A DNA stretch of 64,000 bases, taken from assembly GCA_959347315.1 (NCBI GenBank), contig OY365815.1, positions 17,757,709-17,821,708 on the forward strand. The letters run 5' to 3'. Shown here one piece after another: positions 36,290 to 48,400 of the stretch (position 1 is its first letter; every line of letters begins with the position of its first letter). The notes beneath the pieces are model-generated. The model ran no database searches, was not told the DNA's origin, and was given only the letters and a program-made list of their open reading frames with translations. Made by a program: the position numbers and the translations under genes. The DNA is from Bimastos eiseni (Eukaryota; Annelida; Clitellata; Crassiclitellata; Lumbricidae).

Positions 36290-36620
36290 TCTTCTTTAAT
36301 GATTAATGCTTGCAAACGCACAGCACATAGGCCTACAGCATATTCCAGATTAATAGTACATTGGGTCTTGTACAACATCCTAACTAAAAAGCCACCGCGG
36401 GTGAAGGAATAACACGATTATGTGCCCTCTTTCGCAGATTGTATGCCGATTCTTTTATTGGCGGGAAAACATGACTAGGATTCGCGAGGATGGACGCATA
36501 GGGATGCATCAGCGCGTTCACACGGATCTCCGAAGAATGGCTGATTCTGATCAGAGGGAACATCCCACAGCGCACAAGCCTCCGTACCACTCCGTTAAGT
36601 CGGCTCCGGTGGGCAGCTAG
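36290..36620 (-). mobile_element. LINE C-terminus remnant on the minus strand
   Basis: The minus-strand frame has NPSHVFPPIKESAYNLRKRA, then HNRVIPSP and, after a break, VRMLYKTQC. The Y-N-L-R-x-R-x-H-x-x-x-x-P then R-M-L-Y pattern closes the reverse-transcriptase ORF of many invertebrate LINEs. It is GC-richer than its surroundings and interrupted by a stop. Confidence 0.6.
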
Positions 36621-37299
36621 CCCCGTCTGACTTTAGAAAACATAAGAACCATGCAGCTTGGTACTCGGGGATACTACGACCCACTCTTGATAATATAAAG
36701 AGTAACATAAATATAAATATATACGTCGTCACGTAGGCCTACTCTTGCCAATCTTTGCCATGCAATCGACCAGCTGGTTTAATTGCATGCCCAGAGACCA
36801 CCACGAGGAGGTGTTGGCAAAGGTCTCCGCAGTCCATTCACTTCAGCTCCCAAGCAGTAGAATTTCGTCGCCAATTTGGCATCACTCTCAGAACTTCCAA
36901 TTTCATAAATTATAAAATTTGAATAATTTGCTTTTACTGGGATGGAAACGCAAGACAAACACTCCCGTTGGTACAAAACGTGAACAGTCGCAACTCAGGG
37001 ACTTGAGAATACGTAGAAAATAGAAGGCTCCGAGGTATAAAGCAAAGACTGAGCGAATGAAAACAAACCGGGTATTAAATAGGCGTAAGATTGTCTTATT
37101 GTCTTGGAGAGTCGACATGAAGCGAGGGAGAGGACAATTGAGACAGCAGCGATGTAGACTGCCACAGGAAAACATAAGCCTAGATGGATGATCGTGAACA
37201 AAGTGACAGAGTAACAACAATTGAGCAAGAGATATATGCCAGACACAGGCAGAGAAAGGTAAAACGACAGAGAAAGAAATAGGCTTATACAGACAGAGA

Positions 37300-37665
37300 A
37301 TATAAACATCGATGATAAACGGATAGATAGACACGTAGACCGACAGAGAGATAGACAGACATACATACCGACACACAAGTAGATAGACATACAGGCAGAC
37401 ATACATATACAAACATAGACAGAGATGCAGGCAGACAGTTATGCAGATAAACAGACGGACATGCATACCATCAGGCAGACAGACAAAGAGGCAGATAAAC
37501 ATACAGAAATCCATACGTATACATGTAGAGATACAGGCACAGACAGACAGCCATACATACATACCTATATACATATACAGGTAGATATACAGACTAAGGC
37601 AGGCAATCAGTTAATTAGGAAGACAGACAGAACAGACAGAAGTAATAGGCCTACTGATGTGACGA
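37300..37665. repeat. GACA/GATA-type tetranucleotide satellite
   Basis: Degenerate (GACA)n, (GATA)n and (CATA)n tracts run for about 360 bp. They create apparent long open frames on both strands, none of them a real gene. Confidence 0.9.
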
Positions 37666-39138
37666 CGAAAGTGGTTATGTTGACAAAGATTCAAACAGCA
37701 CAATTATGAAAATGCAAGTAAGACTGAAAACAATATTTATGGGAGATGCAGAGAGGCTATTGATCGAGAGCGAGAGACGCAGCTAACATGAGCCAGAGAT
37801 CGGAATTATTCGAAGCAGCGATTCAGTTTCTGCTTAGTCAACTTCCCCTTTGTTACTAGATTTCGAAAGCGCTTAATAAAAGACGACTAGGTCCTACATG
37901 TAGCTTCAAGTCACTGCGCGAAAATGGAAAGTAAATTTGAGAGACTTGCCGTGAATGCACTACCCAAATGCATACATTTTGATTCTAAGGCCCTACAGAG
38001 CAATCTGATGCATTTGGCCATTATTTGTCTCAAGCACGGAATTAGAAGATAGTCGTGTGTTGATCGCAGACCTGAGGTCAACACCGAACTATCTTCGAAC
38101 TCCATGATCTCTCTCTTCATTTCAGTTAAATGCAACCGATTCATTCAACAAAATCAGCAGATAGGCCTATTGCTGTTCGTAATGACATCGTGCACAGCAT
38201 TCACTTACCCTTGCAGCCTACGGTTAGCCGTTCTCTTTCTCGACATATCTATAATGGCAATTATTTGACTTATTGACGTGTGGAAACAATTTACAGTTAA
38301 TAAAGAAAGATCCACGGATCCTAAACATAGGCTGCATTCATACAATCGCCATAAACGACCAAACGCAAGGCAGCAATAAGACAGGAAACTACAAAAGAAG
38401 ACAGAGTGAAAAAGATAAAAGAAAAGAGAAATTAAGAAATAAAGTAAAACTGGGATTACGAAAGATTACACCGACCTAGTCTGCGAGAAAGACATTATTA
38501 AAATATTAAGACTTTAACTTAATCTAGGGCCTATAGGCGTTAAAGGCCTCAAAGAATTCTCTAGCGCCGGTATAACTCGTATTGTCCAATACATCAATCG
38601 ATGGTCAATCTAAGTGACCTCACCGTCAAAATTCATTGTCCAATGGAGGATCCAGCATAACAATGATAACACCAGCAGACCGAAAAACTGAAAGCCAGTG
38701 GATAAGCAGATTGAAAGTACGTGATAGTAAGTTACAGCAGTGCAGGTACAAGGATAATATGATAAATAGATAAAGAGAGACAGACAGACCTAGAAAGAAC
38801 TAGAAGGAAAACACAATTAAGGGCAGCAAGGTCTAAGGCATAGGCCTACGTCGGCCTATTATCGATGATATTATCTTAGCATATTCTATATATATATATC
38901 ATGAATATACATTGGCAACCAATTTATCGGATTCGTCGAAAACCTAAATGAAAAGTCATTCTCACCTAGGTAGCTGCATCCACCAGCCAACTGGATCATC
39001 TGTAGTCGCTCCTGTCCGAAATTGTGACCCATCGAGTAGTGAGCGTCATTCTGCCAATGCATCACTGCATCACAGGTCACGAAGGAAGAATTGCTGCATG
39101 AAGGAATTGCTAGCCCGCCATGTCAGGTGACAGAGTAG

Positions 39139-39331
39139 CGATGTCAGTGGCGGCGGTGCCATGTCTTACGGAGCGTTCAGTTCTGGCACCCTCGCCAGAA
39201 TTGAAAGATCAAAAAACAGATTAAAAGTCCGGACAGAGATCTAGAGCATATGAAAAGTAAACTGACGGTCAGAAGAAATGACTGTCAGGGATTGACGGTG
39301 CCAGAGCTGATCGAGCTGACATGCGGACGGA
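39139..39331 (+). repeat. Direct repeat around a hairpin, copy 1
   Basis: About 190 bp starting near GGCGGCGGTGCCATGTCTTA and containing TCAGAAGAAATGACTGTCAG recurs at 39399-39581. The unit is not recognised. Confidence 0.9.
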
Positions 39332-39332
39332 C

Positions 39333-39371
39333 TAGCTGTTGCCCTCGAATACAATTCGAGAGCAACAGCTA
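39333..39371. other. 18-bp stem, 3-base loop hairpin
   Basis: The arms 39333-39350 (TAGCTGTTGCCCTCGAAT) and 39354-39371 pair at 17 of 18 positions around the loop ACA. It lies directly between the two copies of the direct repeat. Confidence 0.88.
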
Positions 39372-39398
39372 GATCCACACGTCAGATAACAGATTTGC

Positions 39399-39581
39399 GG
39401 TGTCACTGGCGGCGGTGCCATGTCTTACGGAGCTTCCAGTCCTCGCAAACTCACCAGAAATGAAAGATCCAAAAACAGATTAAAAGTCCGGACAGATCAT
39501 GGAAAGTATACTGACGGTCAGAAGAAATGACTGTCAGGGATTGACGGTGCCAGAGCTTACAGAGATGACAGGCGGCCAGGA
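39399..39581 (+). repeat. Direct repeat around a hairpin, copy 2
   Basis: Partner of 39139-39331, with small deletions (for instance the GATCTAGAGCAT part is shortened). Confidence 0.9.
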
Positions 39582-40026
39582 CGGGCGGGGCCAAAACTGC
39601 CGGAGTTCTCTGACCTGTGTAATTTATCAATACGCTGATGCTGTAGACCCTTTAATTAACATAGCGCTTTAATTGAGTTTCTTAGTCGATAAAACGTTGT
39701 AAGAAAAAATGATGTAGACTGCGACACGTCAAAACACTCTCAAACTTACATGTATAGGCTGTTATAGCTATAGTAGTAGTAGTGGCTTCAGTTTAAGGAC
39801 ACTGTGTGATAACATATAGATTATTAGCATCGCCCTCCTCTTTTATCTAGGCTTGGGACTGGACTACTAGCTAGCGTTGTCTTTTTATGTAGTCCAGATG
39901 TTGTTAGGATACTTGTTTTTGCCGGGTCATGTCCATCGATATAGGGCACTGCACCTAACTTATTATAGAACTAGGCCACGCCTAGAGCTCCGAATGCTAT
40001 AGATACTGGACACCAACATTAGTAGG

Positions 40027-40383
40027 TAAGGCTGTCAAAAAATGCTGAACTCACGACCCGGGTACCCGTCGATCCGCTTGGTAGGGTGCCCGGGTGTCCG
40101 ACTGCGCGAATATTGTGTTAGGAAATGTAGGGAATTGCGCATTTTTGCGGAATGTCGGGCACACGAGAATCGATTTCATTGCCCGGGCAGTCAGCCAATA
40201 ATGACCAACGCAATATCTCTGGCATATATTCGGGTAAAATCTCACATTTTGACGGAATGTCGTTACCCGAGAACTGATTTCATTGCTCGGTCAGTCAGCC
40301 AATATGACCAACGGAATATTTCTGGCATATTTTCAGGTAAAATGGCTCATTTTTACGGAATTGCCTACCCGTTGACAGCCTTA
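40027..40383. mobile_element. Non-autonomous hAT-like element (357 bp) with internal tandem units
   Basis: Ends TAAGGCTGTCAA and, inverted, TAAGGCTGTCAACGGGTAGG. Exact 8-bp target duplication TTAGTAGG at 40019-40026 and 40384-40391. Inside, a unit of about 115 bp (GCCAATAATGACCAACGCAA within it) is repeated nearly twice from about 40137 to 40360. The open frame crossing it is a repeat artefact. Confidence 0.85.
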
Positions 40384-40510
40384 TTAGTAGGCCTATACCA
40401 CATTCGGTCTAGAGCAAGTCAGAGTGTTATAGCTTAACATAGACCGATCCTGTGTATTAGCTGGTATATATCATTATTATTAAAATATTAAAGTAGATTT
40501 GCAATTATCA

Positions 40511-41035
40511 GCGGCTTTCAACCAGTTGTAGGCCTACGCGTACCATTGGGGGTAAGCCGGCTGTTGCCAAGGGGTAGGCCTACACAAGAAAAATGCTTAA
40601 ATTTAAAATACATGTATTTTATGTAGAAACAGATAATTAGCACAGGTTTTGAAATGCCATATTTATGCATATTTTAGTTATAGGCCTACTATATAAAAAA
40701 GCAGTATAGGCCCTAGGTATACTAAATAATATCGTTAAATAATTTTCTTGCTATTATTCTATTAATTCTCTGATTATCTATTCTTTGTCACAAAATTGAC
40801 GTTACAGCTTCGTCAAATATTATATAATTAAAACAATTTAGCAAAATTCGTTAATAATATTATAATCTATAACCAATATTCTTATTCCAATAATCTAATA
40901 ATTCTAATCAAATAAATTACCAAAGAACGCTTCTGGCAAGTTTTTTCCTGTTGGGGTACGCACACAAATATTTTTTTAGTTTGGGATAGGCCTAGGAGGC
41001 TAGGCCTGCAACAAAAAAGAAGGTTGGGAATCGCT
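40511..41035. mobile_element. Probable old hAT element, 525 bp
   Basis: The left end AGCGGCTTTCAACCAGTTGT and the inverted right end AGCGATTCCCAACCTTC resemble hAT termini, and both continue into a GTAGGCC or GCAGGCC word. No matching 8-bp flanks were found, so it is old or the ends are misplaced. Confidence 0.45.
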
Positions 41036-43124
41036 TATATAAGTTGTCGAGTCTAAACGGACTGCAAACTATGTCAAGACCTTTCAGTAGGCTTAACATA
41101 GGCCTATAATCCTAGCTGATAGGCCCATCTGAAACATTAGCATAATAATTAAACGTTCACCTCCTGCGTTCAACCATCGTCCTCCTCGTGGTTGCAGTCG
41201 AAGGAAGCAAATCGTCTTCCGCTGGAAGCGACAAACATTATGTCTTTCTTCTGCATTCAGTAGCAAAAAACAAAATATTTTAATATAAAACTTATAATTA
41301 CGGTGCTTATAGAAGTCACAGAGTCTCAATAACTTTATTAGCCTACTCTTATTAAAACAAAGGGTAATATATAAACCATAGTTAACCAACTGTATATCCG
41401 CACTTTGGTGCACGGTAATTTAAAGGTACAACATTCTAATTAAAAAGCAATTTCGCGCTCTATATATTTTATTAGCCGCCTGTGAAGTAACACAATTACA
41501 TATAGGCCTCGAGTGGGCGTAGCCTACGCGACTACTTGCTCAACTTAGCTATCGATCCCCTTTCCTCTGAATTCCAAAAATGTTTGATTTATCCTTCATC
41601 TCTGCATGCCAATCACCATCATCATAATCTGCCTCAGGCTCTTCTATCTATGACCCCTCGTACTTTTCACTCAAAACTGAAGTGTCATGCATCTCATCAA
41701 AGAATTTATAGTATAGGGCCTTGGCCGACATGCATGTAGGCCTATACGTAACTCTGCTTCAACTAATTCTTCGCCTTAATTTCCACTCTCGTCCTAAGCG
41801 ACAACTTCCTTAACAGCTGCTCTGTCATGGCTTGATCCTTTGGAAACGGGATTAAGCCTCATCTGAGCATATACCCTTTGACTCGGCTTTGAGCAACCCT
41901 AATTCTGATGCGCCGCAGCGCTCTACTTTTATAAACCAATTGAGATCTATTGCCTTTAGCCATTTAAACATGTCTAAATACAGTTAACAGTGGGCAGCAA
42001 TCAAAAATCAGTTTAACACTAAAAAATAATTAAGCCACGTAAACTGCTGGTTTAGCCTCATTATTATATAATGATTAATTGATTATCAATAATTATTATC
42101 AAGGCATCTAGTGTATCTTGATCATTATGACGTAACTGCCATTAGACGTGATTTTGGCTATAATTTAGCACGGCACGTGCGGACGCCCGCACAATCCATG
42201 ACCCATTCCCCATGAAGCATTCCTCATTTCTGCTACCCCTCCCTTCGTTGCGCACGTCCCTGTGGATGGCTCTTAAGTAAGCAGACTTCCGCTTCCTCGG
42301 TCATGAGTAGACTTCTTGAAGAGGAAGGCAACCGCGCCGCATCATCCTGTTCATTAACTGCTCAATTCCAAATCGAGTCAATAAGTTCATTATGCTAATT
42401 TGGCCACGTTTTTATATTGAATTAGAAACAGATTATATGAATTCTCAGTATAAATAAAATTAATTTCCAGCGTATCTGTACATTTTGCGTCCAGATGATG
42501 ACGGGTATGGCGCTAGACAATGCTTTATTGATTTGGGCTTGTTTTGGCTTCAAACCATTTTGCTCCACTAATAATTATTTAGCAGGGTTTATTAAAGCTA
42601 GTGTTTGGCGAGATATTTGAAAAGGTGATTATTTATCTATTGTAGTATTATTAAATACATAATTAAATCACATTCTGACGTATGAAACATTTGAAACGCA
42701 TTATAGTTGAAAGGATTCATTTGGTTAGTGTACAATTTTTATGTTATATTAGCAAAGCTTACTCGTTTGTTGACACCCCTCGAATTTGAATTTGCGAATC
42801 TTGGCAACTGTGTTGGGTGCGTTGCAAATCCCTGAAACCATTATCCCGAAACAATATTTCCTCCGGATGCACGAAATCTATTTCTAGGTTAAAAAGATGA
42901 TTTAGTTAGCATTTGGCAATGGTATTTTGTGTACGGATGAAATTCTGTAGGCGCTGAGTACATATTTCAAGAGGGACGTGTTTCATTTGACGCAGTAAGT
43001 AAGTACAACCTTTACAACACTTTTAGCACGGGGTAGTTACGGTAGTAAATAAATATAGTCTTTATCATACCACAATGGGACACATAAATAAACACAGCAT
43101 TCATTACATCACGTTAAAATGATT

Positions 43125-43437
43125 TATGCGGCAAAGGTGCTTCACATATGTCTAAAACCGAAACTAACACTGACCTTAAACGACACCTAACCTAACCCTA
43201 ACCGACCCTCACGATGCCTAACCTGATCCTAACCAATCCTCACAAGTCAACAGCCAAGAGCTTTAAAAAATTTAGCAGGTGAAGACCTTTGCGCAATCAC
43301 AGCCTTAGGCATAAGCAGACTGTAAAAGCAGGGAAAAATGTTTATGTATGCGTCGTGAGGGTCAGTTAGGGTTAAGGTTAGGGTTTGTGTCGTTTTACAG
43401 ACATGCGTAAAACCGGTAAACCTTTGGCCGCAGAGGT
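43125..43437. mobile_element. Foldback element with telomere-like words in its arms
   Basis: The left arm 43125-43216 and right arm 43350-43437 are inverted copies: TGCGGCAAAGG with TGCGGCCAAAGG, AAACGACACCTAACC with AAACGACACAAACCC, and GACCCTCACGATGC with GACCCTCACGACGC. The loop is about 130 bp. Short CCTAACC/CCCTAA words occur in both arms. Confidence 0.75.
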
Positions 43438-43602
43438 AGTTTTTCTATGGGTTGCGAGTCCGAAGTTTCTGTTGCATGCATAACTAATACTCTGCAATGC
43501 TCTTAGTAACAGTCCTTTTCTGGGCCTGAAATGCTTTTCACAGCCACCAAACAATACAACCCTTTCTGAATGACCAAGACATAGGAAGAACTGCAAGACT
43601 AT

Positions 43603-44541
43603 CAGGGCTGTTAACAATACTGGAAAGTATTGCAATAGCAATAGAAATTCTTCCTAATTAAAAGTATTGCAATACCAATACTTTTAAATACGCTTGCTGA
43701 ATTCGATCTTAGCATGAATTATAATTCATGCACCGATAATTATAGGAATTGCCCCCAAGGACTCTATATAAGAGGAATGGTTACACGCCAAATTTCAGTG
43801 TACGTGCCTTATTCTTAAACACAGATGTTGCCCAAATTAAAATTTTTCTTCCCTTTGAATCTATGGTGTTTTGAACCTCCTACTGCATTTTTTATTTTGC
43901 TGACATATCCGGTAGTTATTTCGTAAATTTGGCTTCATGATTAAAGGTTGATAAATCAACTTGTCTATTTTAAAAGGATTTAAAATTTATGGCTCCTGAA
44001 TATCGCTCAGGAACATAGGGACTTGCCAGTCCAGTGCATATTGGTCCTTGGGCCAATCACGATGTTTTTGAAGTAGCTCTCAGGCAAGCTGTTCTAACAC
44101 AATGCTCTAATATATGGCACTGGCAATTTTCGTTTCGTCAGTCCTATTCATTTTCAAGATCAGCTAGATTCGCAAGCACTCAAAAATTAGTTAGGCAAGC
44201 CACTTCACTTCTACCAGTGAAAGCAAAAGGACATAGGCTTACTTCGATCATTTCTCTATTTATAAATTATTCCATCTGTTTGCACCAAGGTTATATGGGG
44301 AAAGAGGCTATTATATATACGGCGTAAACTTATCAAAGCTCAACGATTAACTTCTCATATTTCTCGAGAAACCACATAAATTTCAGTGAGAAAAAGTATT
44401 GGTATCGAGTATCGCTGACAGGCTAGAGAAAAGTATTGTGATACACATGCGATACCAGCAAAATAAAACTATTGCGATACTGACAAAAGTATCGGCGATA
44501 CCAAAGTATCGTGATACTTTATTGCGATACTAACAGCCCTG
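43603..44541. mobile_element. hAT element, 939 bp
   Basis: Ends CAGGGCTGTTAACAATAC and, inverted, CAGGGCTGTTAGTATCGCAA. The 8-bp flanks AAGACTAT (43595-43602) and GAGACTAT (44542-44549) differ at one base. Subterminal regions are full of AGTATTGCAATA and AGTATCGTGATA near-palindromes, probably transposase-binding repeats. The 97-codon open frame at 44034-44327 is not recognisably transposase, so it is probably non-autonomous. Confidence 0.85.
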
Positions 44542-45418
44542 GAGACTATGTCATACGAAAGACTTGCCTCTTGGCATGTGGTGTCACTTGTAAGTCATGG
44601 CCACTGGCCTTACATCGTGTTTCATCTGACAACGCATGTGTTTGAGCTTTGCACCAATGCATTTAGTTGTAGCGCTTGAATAAATTTTTAAGCAATTTAA
44701 TGAAAGCACATAGAAGTTTTGTTTAATGAACAAGTGTTAGTTTCTGCAGAATTCTGTAAATTGAATTGTTTATTTTTGATGTATGTGGTCTTTGTACTAC
44801 TACAGCGGGCAGCATGAAGCATAGAACCAGCACAGAGTCAACATAATTTTTATATTGTGCCATCACTGCACAGAAAACAGCAGACCAGTCCCAGACAACC
44901 ATCGGTTCCTCCCCCCCCCCCCATAGGGCACCACAGTGTACATTCCAGTCTTTATGGATTATCTTGTACTGTATATTTGGTAATATGGCACTATAGATTT
45001 GTTACAGGGATAGCCTTATGTTTGGATGATGGCAGTAAAGAAGTAGGAACACTTGAGTTTAGCTTTGCATGTCTATTGTCATGTGTTATAAAATGCTGTA
45101 TTTGCAATAATTTGTTTACAAAAATGTATTTTCATCATATAGTCTTTTGAAGTTATATATTGGCAGGAGTAAATGTACATTTGCAAGAGGATGCAAGTTC
45201 TACCACATTGTTGGGCACATGAAATTTTACAGTGGTCTGAGTATATGTCGTTCCCCAACTTTATATTTTAAAAACTTTCCAAACTTGGGCAACTTATACG
45301 CGAGCATATACGGTAGCTCACGATGTACATAGTTTTTAATTAGGCAATAAAAAAATGTAGATATTATTTATATGCACACAAATTTATCTGACTGTTCTGT
45401 TTATTAGAGGTAAGTAGC

Positions 45419-48400
45419 ATGGATTCCAAGGAAAGTGAGAAGAAGAAACTGCAGGTGGTTGTTCGGATCCGGCCTCAGCTGAAGCCGGATAAAGTCTGGG
45501 TTACAGTCACAGACAATCACAGGCTGCGAACCATTAACCACAGAAACATCGACGAAGCCTTGGAGTATGAGTAAGTCCACTTAATGCACTGAGATCTGTG
45601 TTTTTATTATTTTTTTTATTATTATGGTCATATTTTTCTTCACAGCCTTTGCGATCTAAGCTTTCTTGTGCTTACTGAACATTACAAAACCATACGACAG
45701 CGATGGGCAGTTGTGAATGAGGAACTTGCTGAGGATCATTACAGAGTCACCAAGTTAAAGGAGGCTCAAAGCCATGGTTACCATATTATAAGTGAAGCAC
45801 TCTTAACCAATCGGTTCCTGTGCCTTACATGAAGCAGAATGAAAGCTTATCTCATCATTATTTCAGGCCCATTTTACCGTTGGAATGCCTGTATTTGTTG
45901 TACATATGTGTATCAATGTATCATGGCAATTATATAAAATAAATTGTCGTTTTTAAAATGGCTTTAATGTTGTGTAATCCTGTGTTTACGGAGCTTTTTT
46001 AAAGTCTCACTAGAGAATAAATTGATCACAGATGTTTAGTGAATGTGTTTTTTTCTTCAATATTAAGATTTTTTGATAACTGTGGTCTAACACTGGTCTG
46101 GTTATCTGATGCAACACTATTGAAAAGTTTTCAGTAGTGTGATAGTTCTGTATTAATAGCTGCATACATTACTTTGAACATATGTTTACAGAAGCTTTTG
46201 CTGAACCAAGCCTTAGCTTTGTTTTCAGGGTGTTCAGTAATTTTGCAGCACATTGCTTTACTTTACAATACTGTTATCTTGTCATACCTTACATGCATTT
46301 AAGTATTGTATAGGGTATGTTGTGGTTGTAGGTTTGAGCATGTGTTTGGTGCAGGAGCATCACAAGAGCATGTGTATCAGACGTGTGTTAGGCCGCTGCT
46401 GGCTCATGTTCTGAATGGACAGAATGCCTCGGTGTTCGCTTATGGACCGACAGGATCCGGTATGCAAATACCTAAAAGGCTATATAAACTGGTTGATCAT
46501 AAACTTATAACATTCAGTTGTGACAGTCAATTGAAGCACTCATACAATATTAGCATGCACTGTGTGAGATTTTTTCAAAATTGATGCAATGTAGATGTTG
46601 GATCATGTCTGAGTGAAATACGGTTTTGTGAACTAGGATTGCTGAACAGAAATTAATTAAAGGCAATTAGCAAGCTTTGTGTACTCAAATATAGGCCACA
46701 TTATTTGTTACAGTTACACATACAGTGAAGCCTAAACCTAAGCAGTGTGGAGGGCCTTCTCAATGGCAGTACCCAACACCCAGATGGATCATAGTTTTAT
46801 TGACCTTTGTGTCCTCCAGTTTTTCATTTCACTAATCAAGACTGGGTTTTGTTAGCAGTTTTATCCTGTTAGTCATGTAGTATATGAGGAAGCAGTAAAT
46901 TGGGAAAGCTGTATTTTTAAGTGGGATTGCTTCTGCAGAAATGTTTTCATGAGTTTGATTTGAACTGTTTCCTTCTTTCAGGTAAAACTCATACGATCCT
47001 GGGATGCGAGTCGGCTCCTGGTATTATTCCCAGGTGTGTTCAAGACATTTTCTGTCTGATTGAGAATGAGAACAGCAAACCACAGATTGGAGCAGGATGT
47101 CGATTTAATGTTTCCTATTCGTACCTGCAAATATATAATGAAAAGGTGAGAATTTTCTCAGGTGATATGGCTTTGAGAGGAATTACAGTTATTTTTGAAC
47201 AATTGGACATTGTTGCAGTGCCACTTCAAAAGAAATTTAAGCACCACCTATATGTGTGCATTGTACTTTGACATATTTTGTCCTGAAAGTCGTATAGTGA
47301 ACTGATATGATTGAATTTTCTTATCTTTGTAGCATAAGAGAATACAATACATGGCATTTATATAGCGCCTTTAGGTATAATCATGTAACTGCTAGGGTTA
47401 GTTAACTAGTTTAGTCCTACGGCTAATTATTTCATGTCATTATCCTAAACCAGCCGTCTGTACATATTGTATTTTAAATGGGTAATCCGATTAGCAGAAC
47501 AATTTGTCCCTTTAGGGTTTTCTGTTCCCTTGTTCCCAATACCATTGTGACTATGTTTATGTTCTTTCTGATTTATCCTGTAATGTTTTGGGACCAATAA
47601 GACATTACAGTTATGGTTATTATAGGTTCATGATCTTCTTGAACCGAATCCAGCCGATTTGCCGATCCGCCAGGATCGAGATCGATCACTGTTTGTGGCT
47701 GGGTTGTCTGAGAAAACAATCACGTCATCAGAAGATTTCAACCAGTCATTCCTTCCAGCCTCAAAGAAAAGGTATTTGCAGAAGTCAAGTCGTTTGTTAC
47801 TAATGTGACACCTGATTGATCTTATAGTAATTTCTGCTGACAATTTTTGCACTAGGTAAGGTGGGGTATGTTATTTGGCCATGTGCTATTTCATATTCAT
47901 TCTTGGTGCAATTATTATTGGTAAAACTTGTATGGCGCTGTTAAACTATGGTTTGAGACAAGGGTGCTGTGTACTTATAAGTTGTATGCCTGATAGAACT
48001 AGAGGTGTTCATGATTGTCTTATAAATATATTGAGGCTGTTAGTTGGTAAAACAATTTTTTTCCCGGCAACATCCTAGGTTGTCATAAGTTGTCGTTTAA
48101 CTTAGGAACCATCCATTGATGCTGTTGGTCGTTAAACTTAGGTCAAGTTTGTCATGACCTTGTTTCTGAGGAGTTCCTAATGAGACATGAATTCTATCAT
48201 TTTATGTGTATTTTATGTGTTTTGTTATGTAACAAAATAAAAATGATTTGATAGTGTTAATATAAGATGGCTTTGAATGTTTAGGATGACAGCGGCCACC
48301 AAGCTGAATGCTCACAGCTCTCGTAGTCATGCAGTCCTTCTGATCAAAGTGCTCAAGACAGATATGACATCCTCACCATATCGCAAGCTCTTGGGTAAAG

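Larger units (their letters stand above)
34839..45418. other. 10.6-kb repeat-rich interval between MCMDC2 and KIF22
   Basis: No exon series could be built here. The interval holds a LINE end, satellite-like tetranucleotide repeats, a duplicated block with a hairpin, hAT elements and a foldback element, each listed separately. Long open frames at 36903-37574 come from simple repeats. Palindromic TAGGCCTA-type words are unusually dense between 36.1 and 41.8 kb. Regulatory DNA may be present but cannot be picked out. Confidence 0.6.

Noticed and set aside
36903..37574. 223-codon minus-strand open frame rich in cysteine and hydrophobic residues
   Set aside because: It is the translation of the GACA/GATA-type simple repeat, not a membrane protein.
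40042..40437. 131-codon open frame
   Set aside because: It runs through a hAT-like element with tandem units and past its end; the repeated residues reflect DNA repeats.
43170..43395. Telomere or interstitial telomere array
   Set aside because: Only a few imperfect CCCTAA/TTAGGG words occur, in opposite directions, explained by the arms of a foldback element.
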